Numbered from the stretch's first letter, positions 49,142-58,310 are shown. The stretch is DNA of 64,000 nt from Kiloniellaceae bacterium (GCA_009377535.1 WHTV01000004.1:41689-105688), one strand, 5' to 3'. A program made the numbers and translations. The notes: generated from the sequence alone by a model not told the origin.

Positions 49142-50470
49142 TCAGGCAGCGACGACGACGAGATCGATCGGTTCGCCGAGGCCGGCGACCCGCGCCGCCG
49201 CCAGCTGTCGTTTCTCCGCCGCCGGACTGAAGCCCTGCGCCAGCGCACGGTCGTAGCTGGCGCGATCGCACAGCGCGCGGGTGGCGATCTCCTTGTTGTG
49301 CTTCTCCAGCTTGGCGGAGAGGTTTACCGCATCGCCGATGACTGTGTATTCCAGGCGGGTGTCATCGCCGACGGCGCCGAACAGCACCCGGCCAGTGGCC
49401 ACCGCGCCGTTCACCCGGGGACAGCTGCGCCCCTGCTTTTCGCAGTCGCTCTGCCAGGCTGCCGCCTCGGTCATCACCGCCTCCAGGGCGGCCAGCGCGT
49501 CGGCCGCCTGGCGCTCCGACGGACGCACCGCCCCGAAGGTCGCCATGATGCCATCGCCGAGGAACTTGTCGATGCTGCCACCGTGACGCTGGATTATTGG
49601 CACCATCCGCTGCTGGTACTCGCCGAGTAGCCCCATCACTTCGTCCGGCGGCAGCCTGCCGGCCAGCTGCGTAAATCCGCGCAGATCGAGATTGAGGATT
49701 GCCGCTTCACGCATCTCGCCGCTGCCGGCGAGTATGTGGTCCTTGGCGCCCTTGATGCGCTCGGCAATCTCCGGTGCGAAGAAGCGCGACAGCTCGCGCG
49801 CGGCGGTCTGCTCTGAAACTGCGCGCACCAGCAGTCCCTTGGCACGGTAGAGCGCGGCGGCGATCAGTGCGGTCACCACCAGGATCGAGATGATCTTGTC
49901 GAATTCGGCACCCAGCAGCACGGAATTGGAGGTCAGGTAGGAGACGTAGTCGCGGGTGATCATGGTGTCGCCGGGGTTTGCGTAGACCACGTAGGCGATC
50001 AGCACGGCCCAGCCGAGCGCCGCCAGAGCGCCGGCCAGGATCACGAAGCGGGCATCGAAGCGCAGCGCGCGGAGCGCGATGAAGATGAAGACATAGAGCA
50101 GCGTCGGTGCCTTCAGATAGAACGACGGCGGCTGCATGTACTGGATGTGGAAGCTCCAGATCAGCACCATCAGCAGGGTGACGTCGACAAAGACCGAGAC
50201 CCCCAGCGCCCAGTCCGGCAGGCGGCCGAGATGCGACCAGACGAGGCGCCCGAGGGTCAGCGCCAGATAGATGCCGAGCGCCCAGGGTACCGGCGCAATG
50301 TCCACCCCGGCCGGCTTGGGCGATAGGAAATAGAGCGTACCGAAGGTGAGCACGATGGCGAGCTGCGCCCAGGAGATCAGCCGTTCGGTGGCGTCCTCCT
50401 GGCCGCGCACCGCCAGGCGCACCCGCTCCGGCAGTCCCGCTTCGGGATCCTTGTGCCACCAACTCAGCAT
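49142..50470 (-). CDS. Membrane-bound class III adenylate/guanylate cyclase
   Basis: A 442-residue protein with six predicted membrane helices in residues 30-215 (for example WAQLAIVLTFGTLYFLSP and LYVFIFIALRALRF) and a C-terminal class III cyclase catalytic domain. The metal aspartates are in AAILNLDLRGFTQL near residue 260 and FLGDGIMATFGAVRP near 305, and the helix VIGDAVNLSAKLEKHNKE carries the usual catalytic Asn. The product (cAMP or cGMP) cannot be assigned by eye. It could supply the nucleotide read by the CNMP-domain protein at 34541; that link is inference. Confidence 0.92.
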   Translation of the reverse strand: MLSWWHKDPEAGLPERVRLAVRGQEDATERLISWAQLAIVLTFGTLYFLSPKPAGVDIAPVPWALGIYLALTLGRLVWSHLGRLPDWALGVSVFVDVTLLMVLIWSFHIQYMQPPSFYLKAPTLLYVFIFIALRALRFDARFVILAGALAALGWAVLIAYVVYANPGDTMITRDYVSYLTSNSVLLGAEFDKIISILVVTALIAAALYRAKGLLVRAVSEQTAARELSRFFAPEIAERIKGAKDHILAGSGEMREAAILNLDLRGFTQLAGRLPPDEVMGLLGEYQQRMVPIIQRHGGSIDKFLGDGIMATFGAVRPSERQAADALAALEAVMTEAAAWQSDCEKQGRSCPRVNGAVATGRVLFGAVGDDTRLEYTVIGDAVNLSAKLEKHNKEIATRALCDRASYDRALAQGFSPAAEKRQLAAARVAGLGEPIDLVVVAA

Positions 50471-50607
50471 GACCGTTTCCAGCTCGAGAACTCTGCTTTC
50501 GCCGCCTTCTGAGCGCGGCGGACATCGGGTCTGCGGGGGATATGGCGGGAAGGGAGGCTCACCTGCATGTCACTTCTGCGTGAACCCTCCGGGTCGCCGC
50601 CGGAGCC

Positions 50608-51468
50608 TCAGAGATCCAGCACCAAGCCTTCGCGCGCCACCAGGGTGCCGGGGCGCGCCGCCTCCGCCTGCTCGGCCACCCGGCCCATGAAGTCATCGTC
50701 GTGGCTCGGGTCGTGATGGAAGATTACCAGCTTGCCGGCACCGGCCGCCTCGCAGAGCCGCACGCCCTCCTGCCACGTGGAATGGCCCCAGTTGCGGTAC
50801 TTGGGAAACTCCTCGTCGGTGTAGGTACTGTCGTAGATCACCAGGTCGGCGCCGTCGATGAGCTCCAGGACGTGGCGGTCCGGCCGGCCCTCGACGTGCT
50901 CGGTGTCGGTCACGTAGCAGAGCGAACGGCCGCCGAAGTCGATGCGGTAGCCGGTGGCGCCGTTGGGATGGTTCAGCGGCGCGGTAATCAGACGCACCCC
51001 CGGCTTCGGCTCGAGGACGTCGCCGGCCGTGAAGTCGTGGAAGGAGACATTGGCCGCGAAGATCTTCGGCGGGACCGGAAAGAGCGGCGCGTTCATGAAC
51101 TGCACCAGCACGTCATGCAGCGTCAGGTCGGGGATCAAATGGCCGGCCCAAATGCGGATGCGATTGCGCTTGTCGAACAGGGGCGCGAAGAAGGGCAGGC
51201 CGACGATGTGGTCGTGATGGGTGTGGGTGAGGAAGATGTCGGCATCGAGAGCGCCGTTCTGGCAGAGTTCTTTGCCGAGCGGCCTGAGACCGGTGCCGGC
51301 ATCGAAGATCAGCAGCTTTTCGCCGCAATACACCTCGAGGCAGGACGTATTGCCGCCATATCGCGAATAACTGTCGCCTGGACAGGAAATCGAGCCACGG
51401 GTTCCCCAGAAACGAACAAAAAAATCAGAGCCGTTCTGCAAGTTGCCAGTATCCCCTAGGTCCGACAC
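50608..51468 (-). CDS. MBL-fold metallohydrolase
   Basis: A 286-residue beta-lactamase-fold hydrolase. The metal-binding HxHxDH motif is in FLTHTHHDHIVGLPFFAPLF near residue 84, with later ligands in LNHPNGATGY, TDTEHVEG and FHHDPSHDDDFMGRVAEQAE. It resembles RNase Z/ElaC-type and phosphodiesterase members. The N-terminus FFVRFWGTRGSISCPGDSYS is the group signature. The start is uncertain: GTG 51468 (chosen, giving MSDLGDTGNLQ) or ATG 51501. Substrate unknown. Confidence 0.85.
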   Translation of the reverse strand: MSDLGDTGNLQNGSDFFVRFWGTRGSISCPGDSYSRYGGNTSCLEVYCGEKLLIFDAGTGLRPLGKELCQNGALDADIFLTHTHHDHIVGLPFFAPLFDKRNRIRIWAGHLIPDLTLHDVLVQFMNAPLFPVPPKIFAANVSFHDFTAGDVLEPKPGVRLITAPLNHPNGATGYRIDFGGRSLCYVTDTEHVEGRPDRHVLELIDGADLVIYDSTYTDEEFPKYRNWGHSTWQEGVRLCEAAGAGKLVIFHHDPSHDDDFMGRVAEQAEAARPGTLVAREGLVLDL

Positions 51469-51614
51469 TCTTTGTTTAGGCCTGCAGAGCCGGCGGCCCA
51501 TTGAAATTCTATGCCACAATCGCGGTACTCTAACCCTTTGCCTGAGCACGCCCCAACGAAATTTAGGCCAACCACGGTCGCGGGCTACCGGGCCGCCGGC
51601 GGCGGCGAAATCCT

Positions 51615-52904
51615 ATGAAAGAGCCGCAGCAGACCCGGACAGCCTTGGTCGCCCTTGGCCTCGCGCTGGTGGTATTTGCCGCCTTCAGCCAATTCAAACT
51701 TCCGGTGGTACTGCCGATCCTGCTGGACGACTACCGCTACGGCCGCGTGCTGGCCGGAGGCTTCATGTCCATCTTCGCGGTCTTCGGGATCCTGTTGTCG
51801 GTGCCCATCGGGCGCGCCGTTGCCGGGCGCGGCGCCCTCGTCCTGGTGATGGCCGCCCTGCCGATCATGGCCTTCGGCACCGCGCTCTGCCTGCTCGCGC
51901 CCGAGTCCGGCGCGATGATGCTGGCCGGCCGCGGCCTGGAAGGCGCCGCTTTCGCCGTCCTGGCGATCGCCGGCCCGGCCCTGGCCACCGCCAACGCCGC
52001 AGCCCGCCACCGCGCCCTGGTCATAGGGCTCGTCTCCGCCTGGGTCCCCTGCGGCCAGCTGCTGGCCGCCCTCCTCGGTCCGATCGCCCTCGAGGCCGGC
52101 GGCTGGCAGAGTCTCTGGGTCGTCTCCCTGCTGCTCGCCGGCTTGCTTGCCGGCTGGACCTTCCATGCCCTGCACCGCGGGCCGCGCGGCACCACCCGAA
52201 AGGCGCTCTCAACAGAGGCCCACAGGACACGCTGGAGCCGTGCCCAGTGGGTCGCCCTGCTGCTGACCGGCGGCGTCTTCATGCTGTGGTCCGGCCAGTA
52301 CCTCGCCTACATGACCTGGCTGCCGCTCTATCTGGTGGAGGAGCAGGGCCTCGCGATGGAGAACGCCATCGGCGGCTACCTCATTCCGGTCGTGCTGGTC
52401 GGGCTCTTCAACCTCACGACCGGCGTCCTGCTGCAGCGTGGCTGGCGCGCCCAGCGGCTGCTGTTCGGCGCCGTGACCGTACAGGCCGCGATCTGGTGGT
52501 TGCTGCCGGTGACCGGCGGCGGGCTCGGCGGGCTTGCCTCCCTGGCCGTCTACGGCATCACCGCAGGTATCGCGCCGACTTGCCTCTTTGCTCTCACAGC
52601 GCACCTGGTGGCAAGCCCGGGTGAGACCGCGCGCGCTTTCGGCGTCACCATGACGGGGCGCAATCTCGGGGTGCTCGGCGGGCCGCTGCTGCTGGCGCTG
52701 GCGGTGGAGGCCAGCGGCGGCTGGCTGGCCGGTAGCCTGCTGTTCGCCGGTCTCACGACCCTGGCCGTCGGGCTCTGCATGCTGCTGCTCCACATGGTGC
52801 CGCGGGCCGAGGCCGGCGCCCTGCAGCCGAGCGCAGCCGGCCAATCCGCGAATCCGTCAGGAGGAAGCGTCACGGCACCAGGCGGTAGCCACCCGGCTCG
52901 GTGA
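51615..52904 (+). CDS. MFS transporter (CynX/NimT-like)
   Basis: A 429-residue twelve-helix major-facilitator transporter. Helix 1 is ALVALGLALVVFAAFSQFKL, and the 2-3 loop SVPIGRAVAGRGALVL replaces the usual GxxxDR-RR motif. The second half starts SRAQWVALLLTGGVFMLWSG. The family includes cyanate and organic-acid carriers; the substrate here is unknown. The 3' end overlaps the convergent response-regulator gene by 35 bases. Confidence 0.85.
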   Translation: MKEPQQTRTALVALGLALVVFAAFSQFKLPVVLPILLDDYRYGRVLAGGFMSIFAVFGILLSVPIGRAVAGRGALVLVMAALPIMAFGTALCLLAPESGAMMLAGRGLEGAAFAVLAIAGPALATANAAARHRALVIGLVSAWVPCGQLLAALLGPIALEAGGWQSLWVVSLLLAGLLAGWTFHALHRGPRGTTRKALSTEAHRTRWSRAQWVALLLTGGVFMLWSGQYLAYMTWLPLYLVEEQGLAMENAIGGYLIPVVLVGLFNLTTGVLLQRGWRAQRLLFGAVTVQAAIWWLLPVTGGGLGGLASLAVYGITAGIAPTCLFALTAHLVASPGETARAFGVTMTGRNLGVLGGPLLLALAVEASGGWLAGSLLFAGLTTLAVGLCMLLLHMVPRAEAGALQPSAAGQSANPSGGSVTAPGGSHPAR

Positions 52905-53565
52905 CCAGGATCTCGGCCGCCGAGGGATCCAGCTCGATCTTCTGGCGCAGGCGATAGACGTGGGTCTCCAGCGTGTGGGTGGTGACCCCGGCGTTGTAGC
53001 CCCAGACCTCGCCGAGGAGCTTGTCGCGGCCGACCACGGCATCGCCGCTGCGGTAGAGATACTTGAGGATCGACGTTTCCTTCTCCGTCAGCCGAACCTT
53101 CTTCTTCGATTCGCCGTGGGTCAGCAGCTTGGCGCTGGGGCGAAAGGTGTAGGGCCCGATGGTAAAGACGGCGTCCTCGCTCTGCTCGTGCTGGCGCAGC
53201 TGCGCGCGCATGCGCGCCAGCAGCACGCCGAGACGAAAGGGCTTGGTCACGTAGTCGTTGGCGCCGGCGTCCAGCGCGAGAATGGTATCGGCATCGGACT
53301 CCGCCGCGGTCAGCATGATGATCGGCGACTTCACGCCGCTGCGCCGCATCAGCCGGCAGACCTCTCGCCCGTCCATGTCTGGCAGGCCGACGTCGAGTAG
53401 AATGAGATCGAAGTATTCCGCCTTGGCCTTTTCCATGCCGATGGCAGCGGTCGCCGCCTCGGCAGTGTCGAACTCCTCATGCAGGCGCAGCTGCTCGCTC
53501 AGCGATTGGCGCAGCGCCTCATCGTCATCGATCAGAAGGATCTTCTTGCCGCTCGCGCCGCTCAT
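52870..53565 (-). CDS. OmpR-family response regulator
   Basis: A 231-residue two-component response regulator. The receiver domain has the acidic pair DDDEALRQSL, the phospho-acceptor Asp58 in LILLDVGLPDMDG and the conserved lysine in NDYVTKPFRLG. The OmpR/PhoB winged helix follows with SILKYLYRSGDAVVGRDKLL and THTLETHVYRLRQKIELDPS. No sensor kinase is adjacent, so it is an orphan here. Its coding end runs 35 bases into the convergent MFS gene. Confidence 0.94.
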   Translation of the reverse strand: MSGASGKKILLIDDDEALRQSLSEQLRLHEEFDTAEAATAAIGMEKAKAEYFDLILLDVGLPDMDGREVCRLMRRSGVKSPIIMLTAAESDADTILALDAGANDYVTKPFRLGVLLARMRAQLRQHEQSEDAVFTIGPYTFRPSAKLLTHGESKKKVRLTEKETSILKYLYRSGDAVVGRDKLLGEVWGYNAGVTTHTLETHVYRLRQKIELDPSAAEILVTEPGGYRLVP

Positions 53566-53637
53566 TCTGCGAGGTCCAGTTCAAATAACCGCCGGGTGTA
53601 CTGTGAATTTCTCAATTAGCACCGCCGCCACAAGGGT

Positions 53638-54537
53638 TCAAGCGACCCCCCCGGCCAGCAATCGTCGCACCGCAGCATAAAGACCATGGTCGCGGTCGCC
53701 GAGCGCGTCCACCGCGGAGAAGTGCTGCAGGCCGGGCATGTCCACCTCGCCGAGCGGCAGGCCGCAGGCCTCCCAGGCCGCGGCGTACTCCGCGTGCTGG
53801 CGCAAAAACTCCCGGGTTTCCTCGGAGCCGACGGCGAGCAGCAGCGGCGCCGCGCGCGCCGGCAGGCGGTGCAGCGGGCTCCAGGGCGCGACGTCCTCCG
53901 GGGCGATCTGCAGGATTTTGTTGTGGTAGCTCAGTCGCAGCGGCTCCAGATCGTAGACGCCCGAGATCGAGCAGCCGCCGGCCAGCAGGTCGCCCGGCAG
54001 GGCCGCATCGAAGGCCGGCCAGTCGGTCGACAGTGCCATGGCCGCCAGGTGGCCGCCGGCAGAGTGGCCGGCCACCACGATGCGCCGCGCATCGACGCCG
54101 TGGTCGCCCGCGTGGCGGTAGAGCCAGGCGAGCGCACGGCGCACCTGGTTGATCATGGTGCCGATCCGGGCGTCCGGCGCGAGGCCGTAGTTGAGGCTGG
54201 CAAAGGCGATGCCCACCTCGCCGAAGGCCGGCGCCAGATAACTGAAGTCGCCCTTGTCGAGGCTCTGCCAGTAACCGCCGTGGATGAAGGCCAGCAGGGG
54301 CGCAGCGCTGGCGCCGTCCACCGGGAAGAGGTCGAGGACCTCCGCCGGCCCGGCGCCGTAGGCCAGGTCGAGGCGGCCGGGCAGATCGCCGCGCACCGCC
54401 GCGCTGTCGCGGGCCCAGCGCGCGAAGTAGTCGACATGTTCCGGCCAGCGCGCCCGCAGGTTCAGCTCGCGGTCGAGCGTCGCCTGGTCATAATCGCGAA
54501 AAATCCTGGCCGCGCCGCCGGCTTCAGCGTTCGCCAT
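53638..54537 (-). CDS. Alpha/beta hydrolase, kynurenine-formamidase-like
   Basis: A 299-residue alpha/beta hydrolase. The oxyanion motif is HGGYWQSLDKGDFSYLAPAF, the nucleophile elbow is VAGHSAGGHLAAMAL and the acid/base pair lies in LLAVGSEETREFLRQHAEYA and GLQHFSAVDAL. The HGGYW motif is shared with bacterial and animal kynurenine formamidases, so tryptophan catabolism is possible, but no kynurenine pathway gene is near. The ATG at 54537 follows GGGGAGGG. Confidence 0.87.
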   Translation of the reverse strand: MANAEAGGAARIFRDYDQATLDRELNLRARWPEHVDYFARWARDSAAVRGDLPGRLDLAYGAGPAEVLDLFPVDGASAAPLLAFIHGGYWQSLDKGDFSYLAPAFGEVGIAFASLNYGLAPDARIGTMINQVRRALAWLYRHAGDHGVDARRIVVAGHSAGGHLAAMALSTDWPAFDAALPGDLLAGGCSISGVYDLEPLRLSYHNKILQIAPEDVAPWSPLHRLPARAAPLLLAVGSEETREFLRQHAEYAAAWEACGLPLGEVDMPGLQHFSAVDALGDRDHGLYAAVRRLLAGGVA

Positions 54538-54702
54538 CGCGCGAAGTCCCTCCCCTTTGTCCTGCCGGACCTCTTCTTCGTTGCGCCCCCGAAACGCTGG
54601 CCTTTTCGCCCGGGCACCCTTATCTGTTGCCTGCAGCGGCGGCACACTCGAGGCCCCCGACCGGGCGGCGGCACCGTGACACGGCATCCACCGGCCCGTA
54701 AA

Positions 54703-55875
54703 GTGACCGATGACGACCTGACAGTCCAGATGCAGCAGAGCGCAAAACACCCGAAATCACCGGACGCCGCCGTTCTTCAGGCGGTCGAGCGGGCGCTTGC
54801 CGAGCTCCGGCGCGGCGCCAGCGTGGTGCTGCATGACCGAACCGGCCAGGGCGCCCTGGTGCAGGCGGCGGAGCAGACGACGGCGGGGGGCCTGGCGGCG
54901 CTGGCCGCGCTGACCGGCACCGAGCCCCTGCTGCTGCTGACCGCCCGACGCGCCCAGGCCCTCGGTCTGCCCGGCGCCGGGCCGCTGATCGCCAGCGGCG
55001 GGGTCATGGCGCTGGCGCTGGAGGCCCAGCAGGTCGAAAGCATCCGCACGCTGGCCGATCCCACGGTGCCGCAGGATGCCGCCCTGCAGCCGCGTCAGGT
55101 GGTCTCCGCGCCGGCCGGCCTCGACGTTGCCGCCGTGGAGCTGACAAAGCTGGCCCGCCTGCTGCCCGCTGCCCTGCTGGCGCCCCTGGTCGGGCAGCCG
55201 GTGCAGAGCCCTGTGGCCTGGGCTGATGCCCGCGACCTCATGGCGGTCTCCGCCGCCAATGTCGCCGAATACCGCTTCGCGGCGGCGCGCGGCCTCGCCC
55301 CCGTCGCCAGCGCCGCGGTACCGTTAGCCGGCGCCGAACATGCCCGCATCATCGCCTTCCGTCCCGACGACGGTGGCATGGAGCACTTGGCCATCGTCGT
55401 CGGTGAGCCGAAGCCCGACGCAGCGGTGCTGCTGCGGCTGCATTCGGAGTGCTTCACCGGCGACCTGCTCGGCTCGCTGCGCTGCGACTGCGGCGACCAG
55501 CTGCGCGGCGCCATCCAGGCCATGGCCGAGGCGGGCGCCGGCATCGTGCTCTATCTGATGCAGGAAGGCCGCGGCATCGGCCTGGTCAACAAGCTGCGCG
55601 CCTATACCTTGCAGGATCTCGGGTCCGATACGCTGGACGCCAACGAGCAACTCGGCTTCGACGCCGACGAGCGGGTCTACCTGCCGGCCGCCCAGATGCT
55701 GCATCATCTGGGCTTCCGCAAGGTGCGCCTGCTGACCAACAACCCGCAGAAGGTCGCCGCGCTCAGCCGGTTCGGCATCGCAGTGGAGGAGCGCGTCGGC
55801 CACAGCTTCCCCGCCAACGGCCATAACGAATTCTACCTCGCCACCAAGGCGACCCGCTTCGGCCACCTCTTCTAG
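54703..55875 (+). CDS. ribA: GTP cyclohydrolase II with a degenerate DHBP-synthase domain
   Basis: About 390 residues. The C-terminal half is GTP cyclohydrolase II of riboflavin synthesis, with the three zinc cysteines 250, 261 and 263 in HSECFTGDLLGSLRCDCGDQ, the GTP-handling QEGRGIGLVNKLRAYTLQD and the LLTNNPQK segment. The N-terminal half resembles 3,4-dihydroxy-2-butanone-4-phosphate synthase (ALAELRRGASVVLHD aligning with that fold's start, then VQAAEQTT and LTARRAQALGL), but the acidic catalytic cluster DEDRENEGD is replaced by DRTGQGA. So this is a RibBA-type fusion with a dead RibB half. Start uncertain among GTG 54676, GTG 54703 and ATG 54730. Confidence 0.88.
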   Translation: MTDDDLTVQMQQSAKHPKSPDAAVLQAVERALAELRRGASVVLHDRTGQGALVQAAEQTTAGGLAALAALTGTEPLLLLTARRAQALGLPGAGPLIASGGVMALALEAQQVESIRTLADPTVPQDAALQPRQVVSAPAGLDVAAVELTKLARLLPAALLAPLVGQPVQSPVAWADARDLMAVSAANVAEYRFAAARGLAPVASAAVPLAGAEHARIIAFRPDDGGMEHLAIVVGEPKPDAAVLLRLHSECFTGDLLGSLRCDCGDQLRGAIQAMAEAGAGIVLYLMQEGRGIGLVNKLRAYTLQDLGSDTLDANEQLGFDADERVYLPAAQMLHHLGFRKVRLLTNNPQKVAALSRFGIAVEERVGHSFPANGHNEFYLATKATRFGHLF

Positions 55876-56012
55876 AGAGACGCTCGGTGCTAGAGTGCCG
55901 CTCGGCAATTCCGTTCCCCCACGGCGCCGCGGTGCCGGGCAGAAGCTGCTGGCCCTCCGTCCGACGCGCCGGCTCGCCAGGCTAAAACGCTGAATTCATT
56001 GGGACCCGCTTC

Positions 56013-56029
56013 CTGGCCCGCTTCTTGCT
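56013..56029 (+). promoter_or_regulatory. Sigma-54-like promoter before the conserved protein at 56050
   Basis: CTGGCCCGCTTCTTGCT fits the sigma-54 consensus YTGGCACGrNNNTTGCW at all positions but two. The -12 GC would place transcription near 56040, immediately before the GGAGGA Shine-Dalgarno sequence at 56041-56046, giving a leader of about ten bases. Unusual but workable. No nearby activator gene is seen. Confidence 0.5.
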
Positions 56030-56049
56030 GAGAGAGCAGCGGAGGACCC

Positions 56050-56937
56050 ATGAACGACCTGGAATTCGTCGGAGACTATCGTCAGCCGCAGCTCACCGCG
56101 CGTCAGCGCGCGCTCGGCCATGACGGCAGCAGCGCCGGCGACTTCACCTTCGCCGACTTCATCGACATCATCAATCCACTGCAGCATATCCCCATCGTTT
56201 CCCACCTCTACCGGGCGATCACCGGCGACGAGATCAGGCCGCACGCCCGCATCCTCGGCGGCACCCTGTTCGGTGGGCCCGCCGGATTCCTGTCGTCGAT
56301 CGCCAACGTGATGTACGAGGAAGTTGCCGGCGAGGACATCGGGGAGACGGCAATCGCCTTCTTCAGGGGCGAGGAAGACAGCGGCGATGCTCATCTCGCC
56401 GGTGCGCGAGACGACGTGATCCCGGCTGCCGGCGCGGCGGAAGCCCTGGCGCCGCCGCTGGATACCGCAGCGGGACCGGCCAGCGGCGTCGAACTGCCCG
56501 ACATTGCGCCTGGGCTGCTGACCGGCCAGGATGCCCTCAATGCCCTTTTCATGGATCTGCGCGGCAGCCCGCAGCAAGCAACCATCCCGTTGGCGGCGCC
56601 CCGCGCCGAAGCGATACCGCTGGCCGGCCGCAGCGGGGCCGAAGGCGATCAGCCGACGAAATCCTATCCGCTGCCGTCGCGCACCAAGGGTGTCGCCCCA
56701 CCTGCCTCTTCGGTGCCTGCTTCGGTGCCTGCCGTTGCAGAACCGGCCGCGCCGGCGGGCGCCGCGGCCCATCCGCTGCTTTTCGCCCAGGAAACCGCCG
56801 AGGGCGACCTCGCCAGTCGCATGATGCAGGCACTCGACAAGTATCAGGCGATGTCGCGGCGCGGCGCCGCCGAGCGAGAAGAGGAAGACAAACTGCGCTG
56901 GCAGGCGGACCCGGCCGTTGCAGGCGGCGATTCCTGA
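56050..56937 (+). CDS. Conserved alphaproteobacterial protein of unknown function
   Basis: A 295-residue protein. Residues 28-98 form a conserved block (FADFIDIINPLQHIPIVSHL, RAITGDEIRPHARILGGTLF and GGPAGFLSSIANVMYEEVAG, then EDIGETAIAFF). The glycine-rich helix GGTLFGGPAGFLSSIANVM could insert in or lie on a membrane. The rest is low-complexity, rich in Ala and Pro (PPASSVPASVPAVAEPAAPA), and the C-terminus is a charged helix (MMQALDKYQAMSRRGAAERE). I cannot name the family. Behind it is a sigma-54-like promoter, the only one in this region. Confidence 0.8.
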   Translation: MNDLEFVGDYRQPQLTARQRALGHDGSSAGDFTFADFIDIINPLQHIPIVSHLYRAITGDEIRPHARILGGTLFGGPAGFLSSIANVMYEEVAGEDIGETAIAFFRGEEDSGDAHLAGARDDVIPAAGAAEALAPPLDTAAGPASGVELPDIAPGLLTGQDALNALFMDLRGSPQQATIPLAAPRAEAIPLAGRSGAEGDQPTKSYPLPSRTKGVAPPASSVPASVPAVAEPAAPAGAAAHPLLFAQETAEGDLASRMMQALDKYQAMSRRGAAEREEEDKLRWQADPAVAGGDS

Positions 56938-57006
56938 GCCTTCGCCTTTTGAACGCCCCTGCTAAATCCTGGCCGGCGCCCCGCCGCAACGGCTAGGCTG
57001 CACCCT

Positions 57007-57552
57007 ATGAACATCGACCACGACGCGAGGGACCTGAAGGTCTTCCTGGAGGACGGCACAGCCCGCGCCACCTGGGGCCCGTTCGGCTGGCGCTGCGCGA
57101 TCGGGCGCGGTGCGTTGGGGACCAAGACGCGCGAGGGCGACGGCGTCACGCCGGTCGGGCGATGGCCGATGCGACGGGTGCTCTACCGCGCCGATCGCCT
57201 CGCAAAGCCCGACACCCTGCTGCCCTGCCAGGCCATCGCACCTGACGACGGCTGGTGTGACGATCCCACCGATCCGGCCTACAACCGGCCCGTCCGCCTG
57301 CCCTATCCGGCCAGCCACGAGAGCCTGACCCGCGACGACCATCTCTATGACGTGGTGGTGGTGCTGGGGCACAACGACGACCCGGTGGTGCCGGGCGCCG
57401 GCAGCGCCATCTTCCTGCATGTGGCCCGTGACGACTACGGCCCCACCGAAGGCTGCGTGGCGCTGGCGCTGGCAGACCTCCTGGAGCTGCTGAAGGCGGC
57501 GCAGCCGGGCAGTGCGGTGGAGGTCCGTATGCCTGAGGGGTCGGCGCCTTGA
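57007..57552 (+). CDS. L,D-transpeptidase catalytic-domain protein (YkuD)
   Basis: A 181-residue YkuD-fold protein. The catalytic pair is His138 in FLHVARDDYGPTEGCVALAL and Cys150 in the same segment, with an upstream histidine in VVLGHNDDPVVPG. No signal peptide or anchoring domain is evident, odd for a peptidoglycan crosslinking enzyme. The TPVGRWPMRRVLYRADRL segment is also usual in this small stand-alone family. Role in 3-3 crosslinking or lipoprotein attachment is inferred from family. Confidence 0.85.
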   Translation: MNIDHDARDLKVFLEDGTARATWGPFGWRCAIGRGALGTKTREGDGVTPVGRWPMRRVLYRADRLAKPDTLLPCQAIAPDDGWCDDPTDPAYNRPVRLPYPASHESLTRDDHLYDVVVVLGHNDDPVVPGAGSAIFLHVARDDYGPTEGCVALALADLLELLKAAQPGSAVEVRMPEGSAP

Positions 57553-57653
57553 TCCCCGGCGCAAGAAAGCAGTGATCCCCCGCCGTGAGACCGATGGGCG
57601 GCCTTGCTGCGTAAGCATGATCAAGAGGTCCAGACAACCAGGAGATCGAGGCC

Positions 57654-58292
57654 ATGAGATCAGCGCTTGAACCGCCTGCTGGCGCGCGGGCCCGGCGGTT
57701 GCCGCTCGGCAGCGCCATCGCAGTGGCGCTTCTGTTCGCTTTGGCCGGCTGCGCCAGCGGAGGCTCCGGCGTCGTCCACAACAGCTTTTTCACCATCGCC
57801 TACGATCCCGGCAGCGTGCGCGCAGCGATGTCGCGTGCGCCCCTGCTGGTCGAGAGCTACGGCAGCCCGGCGGCGGGCCTGACCGCGGAGACCATCAGCC
57901 AGGCGACGGTGCAGGCCCTGCGCCAGCATGGTGCCCTGTGGTTTCCACGCAACTACACGGCCAGCGCCCCGGATGCCGGCAACGGGCCTTACCACCTGCG
58001 CATCGCCTACGGCGTTCCAAAGTCCTTCGACCGCCAGCGGCTGTGCTCTTCGGACATGGGGCCGGACGCTCTGGAGAAGGCGCGCGGCCAGGACGACGAC
58101 GCGAGCACCCGCGCGCTGGCCAGCTTCTGCCGCGGCGAGACCACTCTCGGGACGGCGGAAGGGGCGCCCGCCAGCGGCGCGCAGGTCGGCAGCGCGGCGT
58201 TTTCCGAGTTCGTCGGTCGCCTGGCGCGCGCTGTGATGCCGCGCCACAATCCGGAGCGCGACGACGACTGCCTCTTCCGCGTCTGCGATTAG
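57654..58292 (+). CDS. Putative lipoprotein of unknown function
   Basis: A 212-residue exported protein with a type II signal peptide; the lipobox is LALAG with Cys32 in FALAGCASGGSG. The mature part has no domain I recognise. It includes YHLRIAYGVPKSFDRQRLCS and two cysteine pairs (SFCRGETT and the C-terminal DDDCLFRVCD), which could be disulfide-bonded in the periplasm. Confidence 0.72.
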   Translation: MRSALEPPAGARARRLPLGSAIAVALLFALAGCASGGSGVVHNSFFTIAYDPGSVRAAMSRAPLLVESYGSPAAGLTAETISQATVQALRQHGALWFPRNYTASAPDAGNGPYHLRIAYGVPKSFDRQRLCSSDMGPDALEKARGQDDDASTRALASFCRGETTLGTAEGAPASGAQVGSAAFSEFVGRLARAVMPRHNPERDDDCLFRVCD

Positions 58293-58310
58293 CGGCCGGA
58301 CAAGCCTCCG

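Noticed and set aside
53686..54702. Long upstream extension of the ribA reading frame
   Set aside because: The first 340 codons overlap the convincing hydrolase gene in antisense; RibA homology begins only near 54750.
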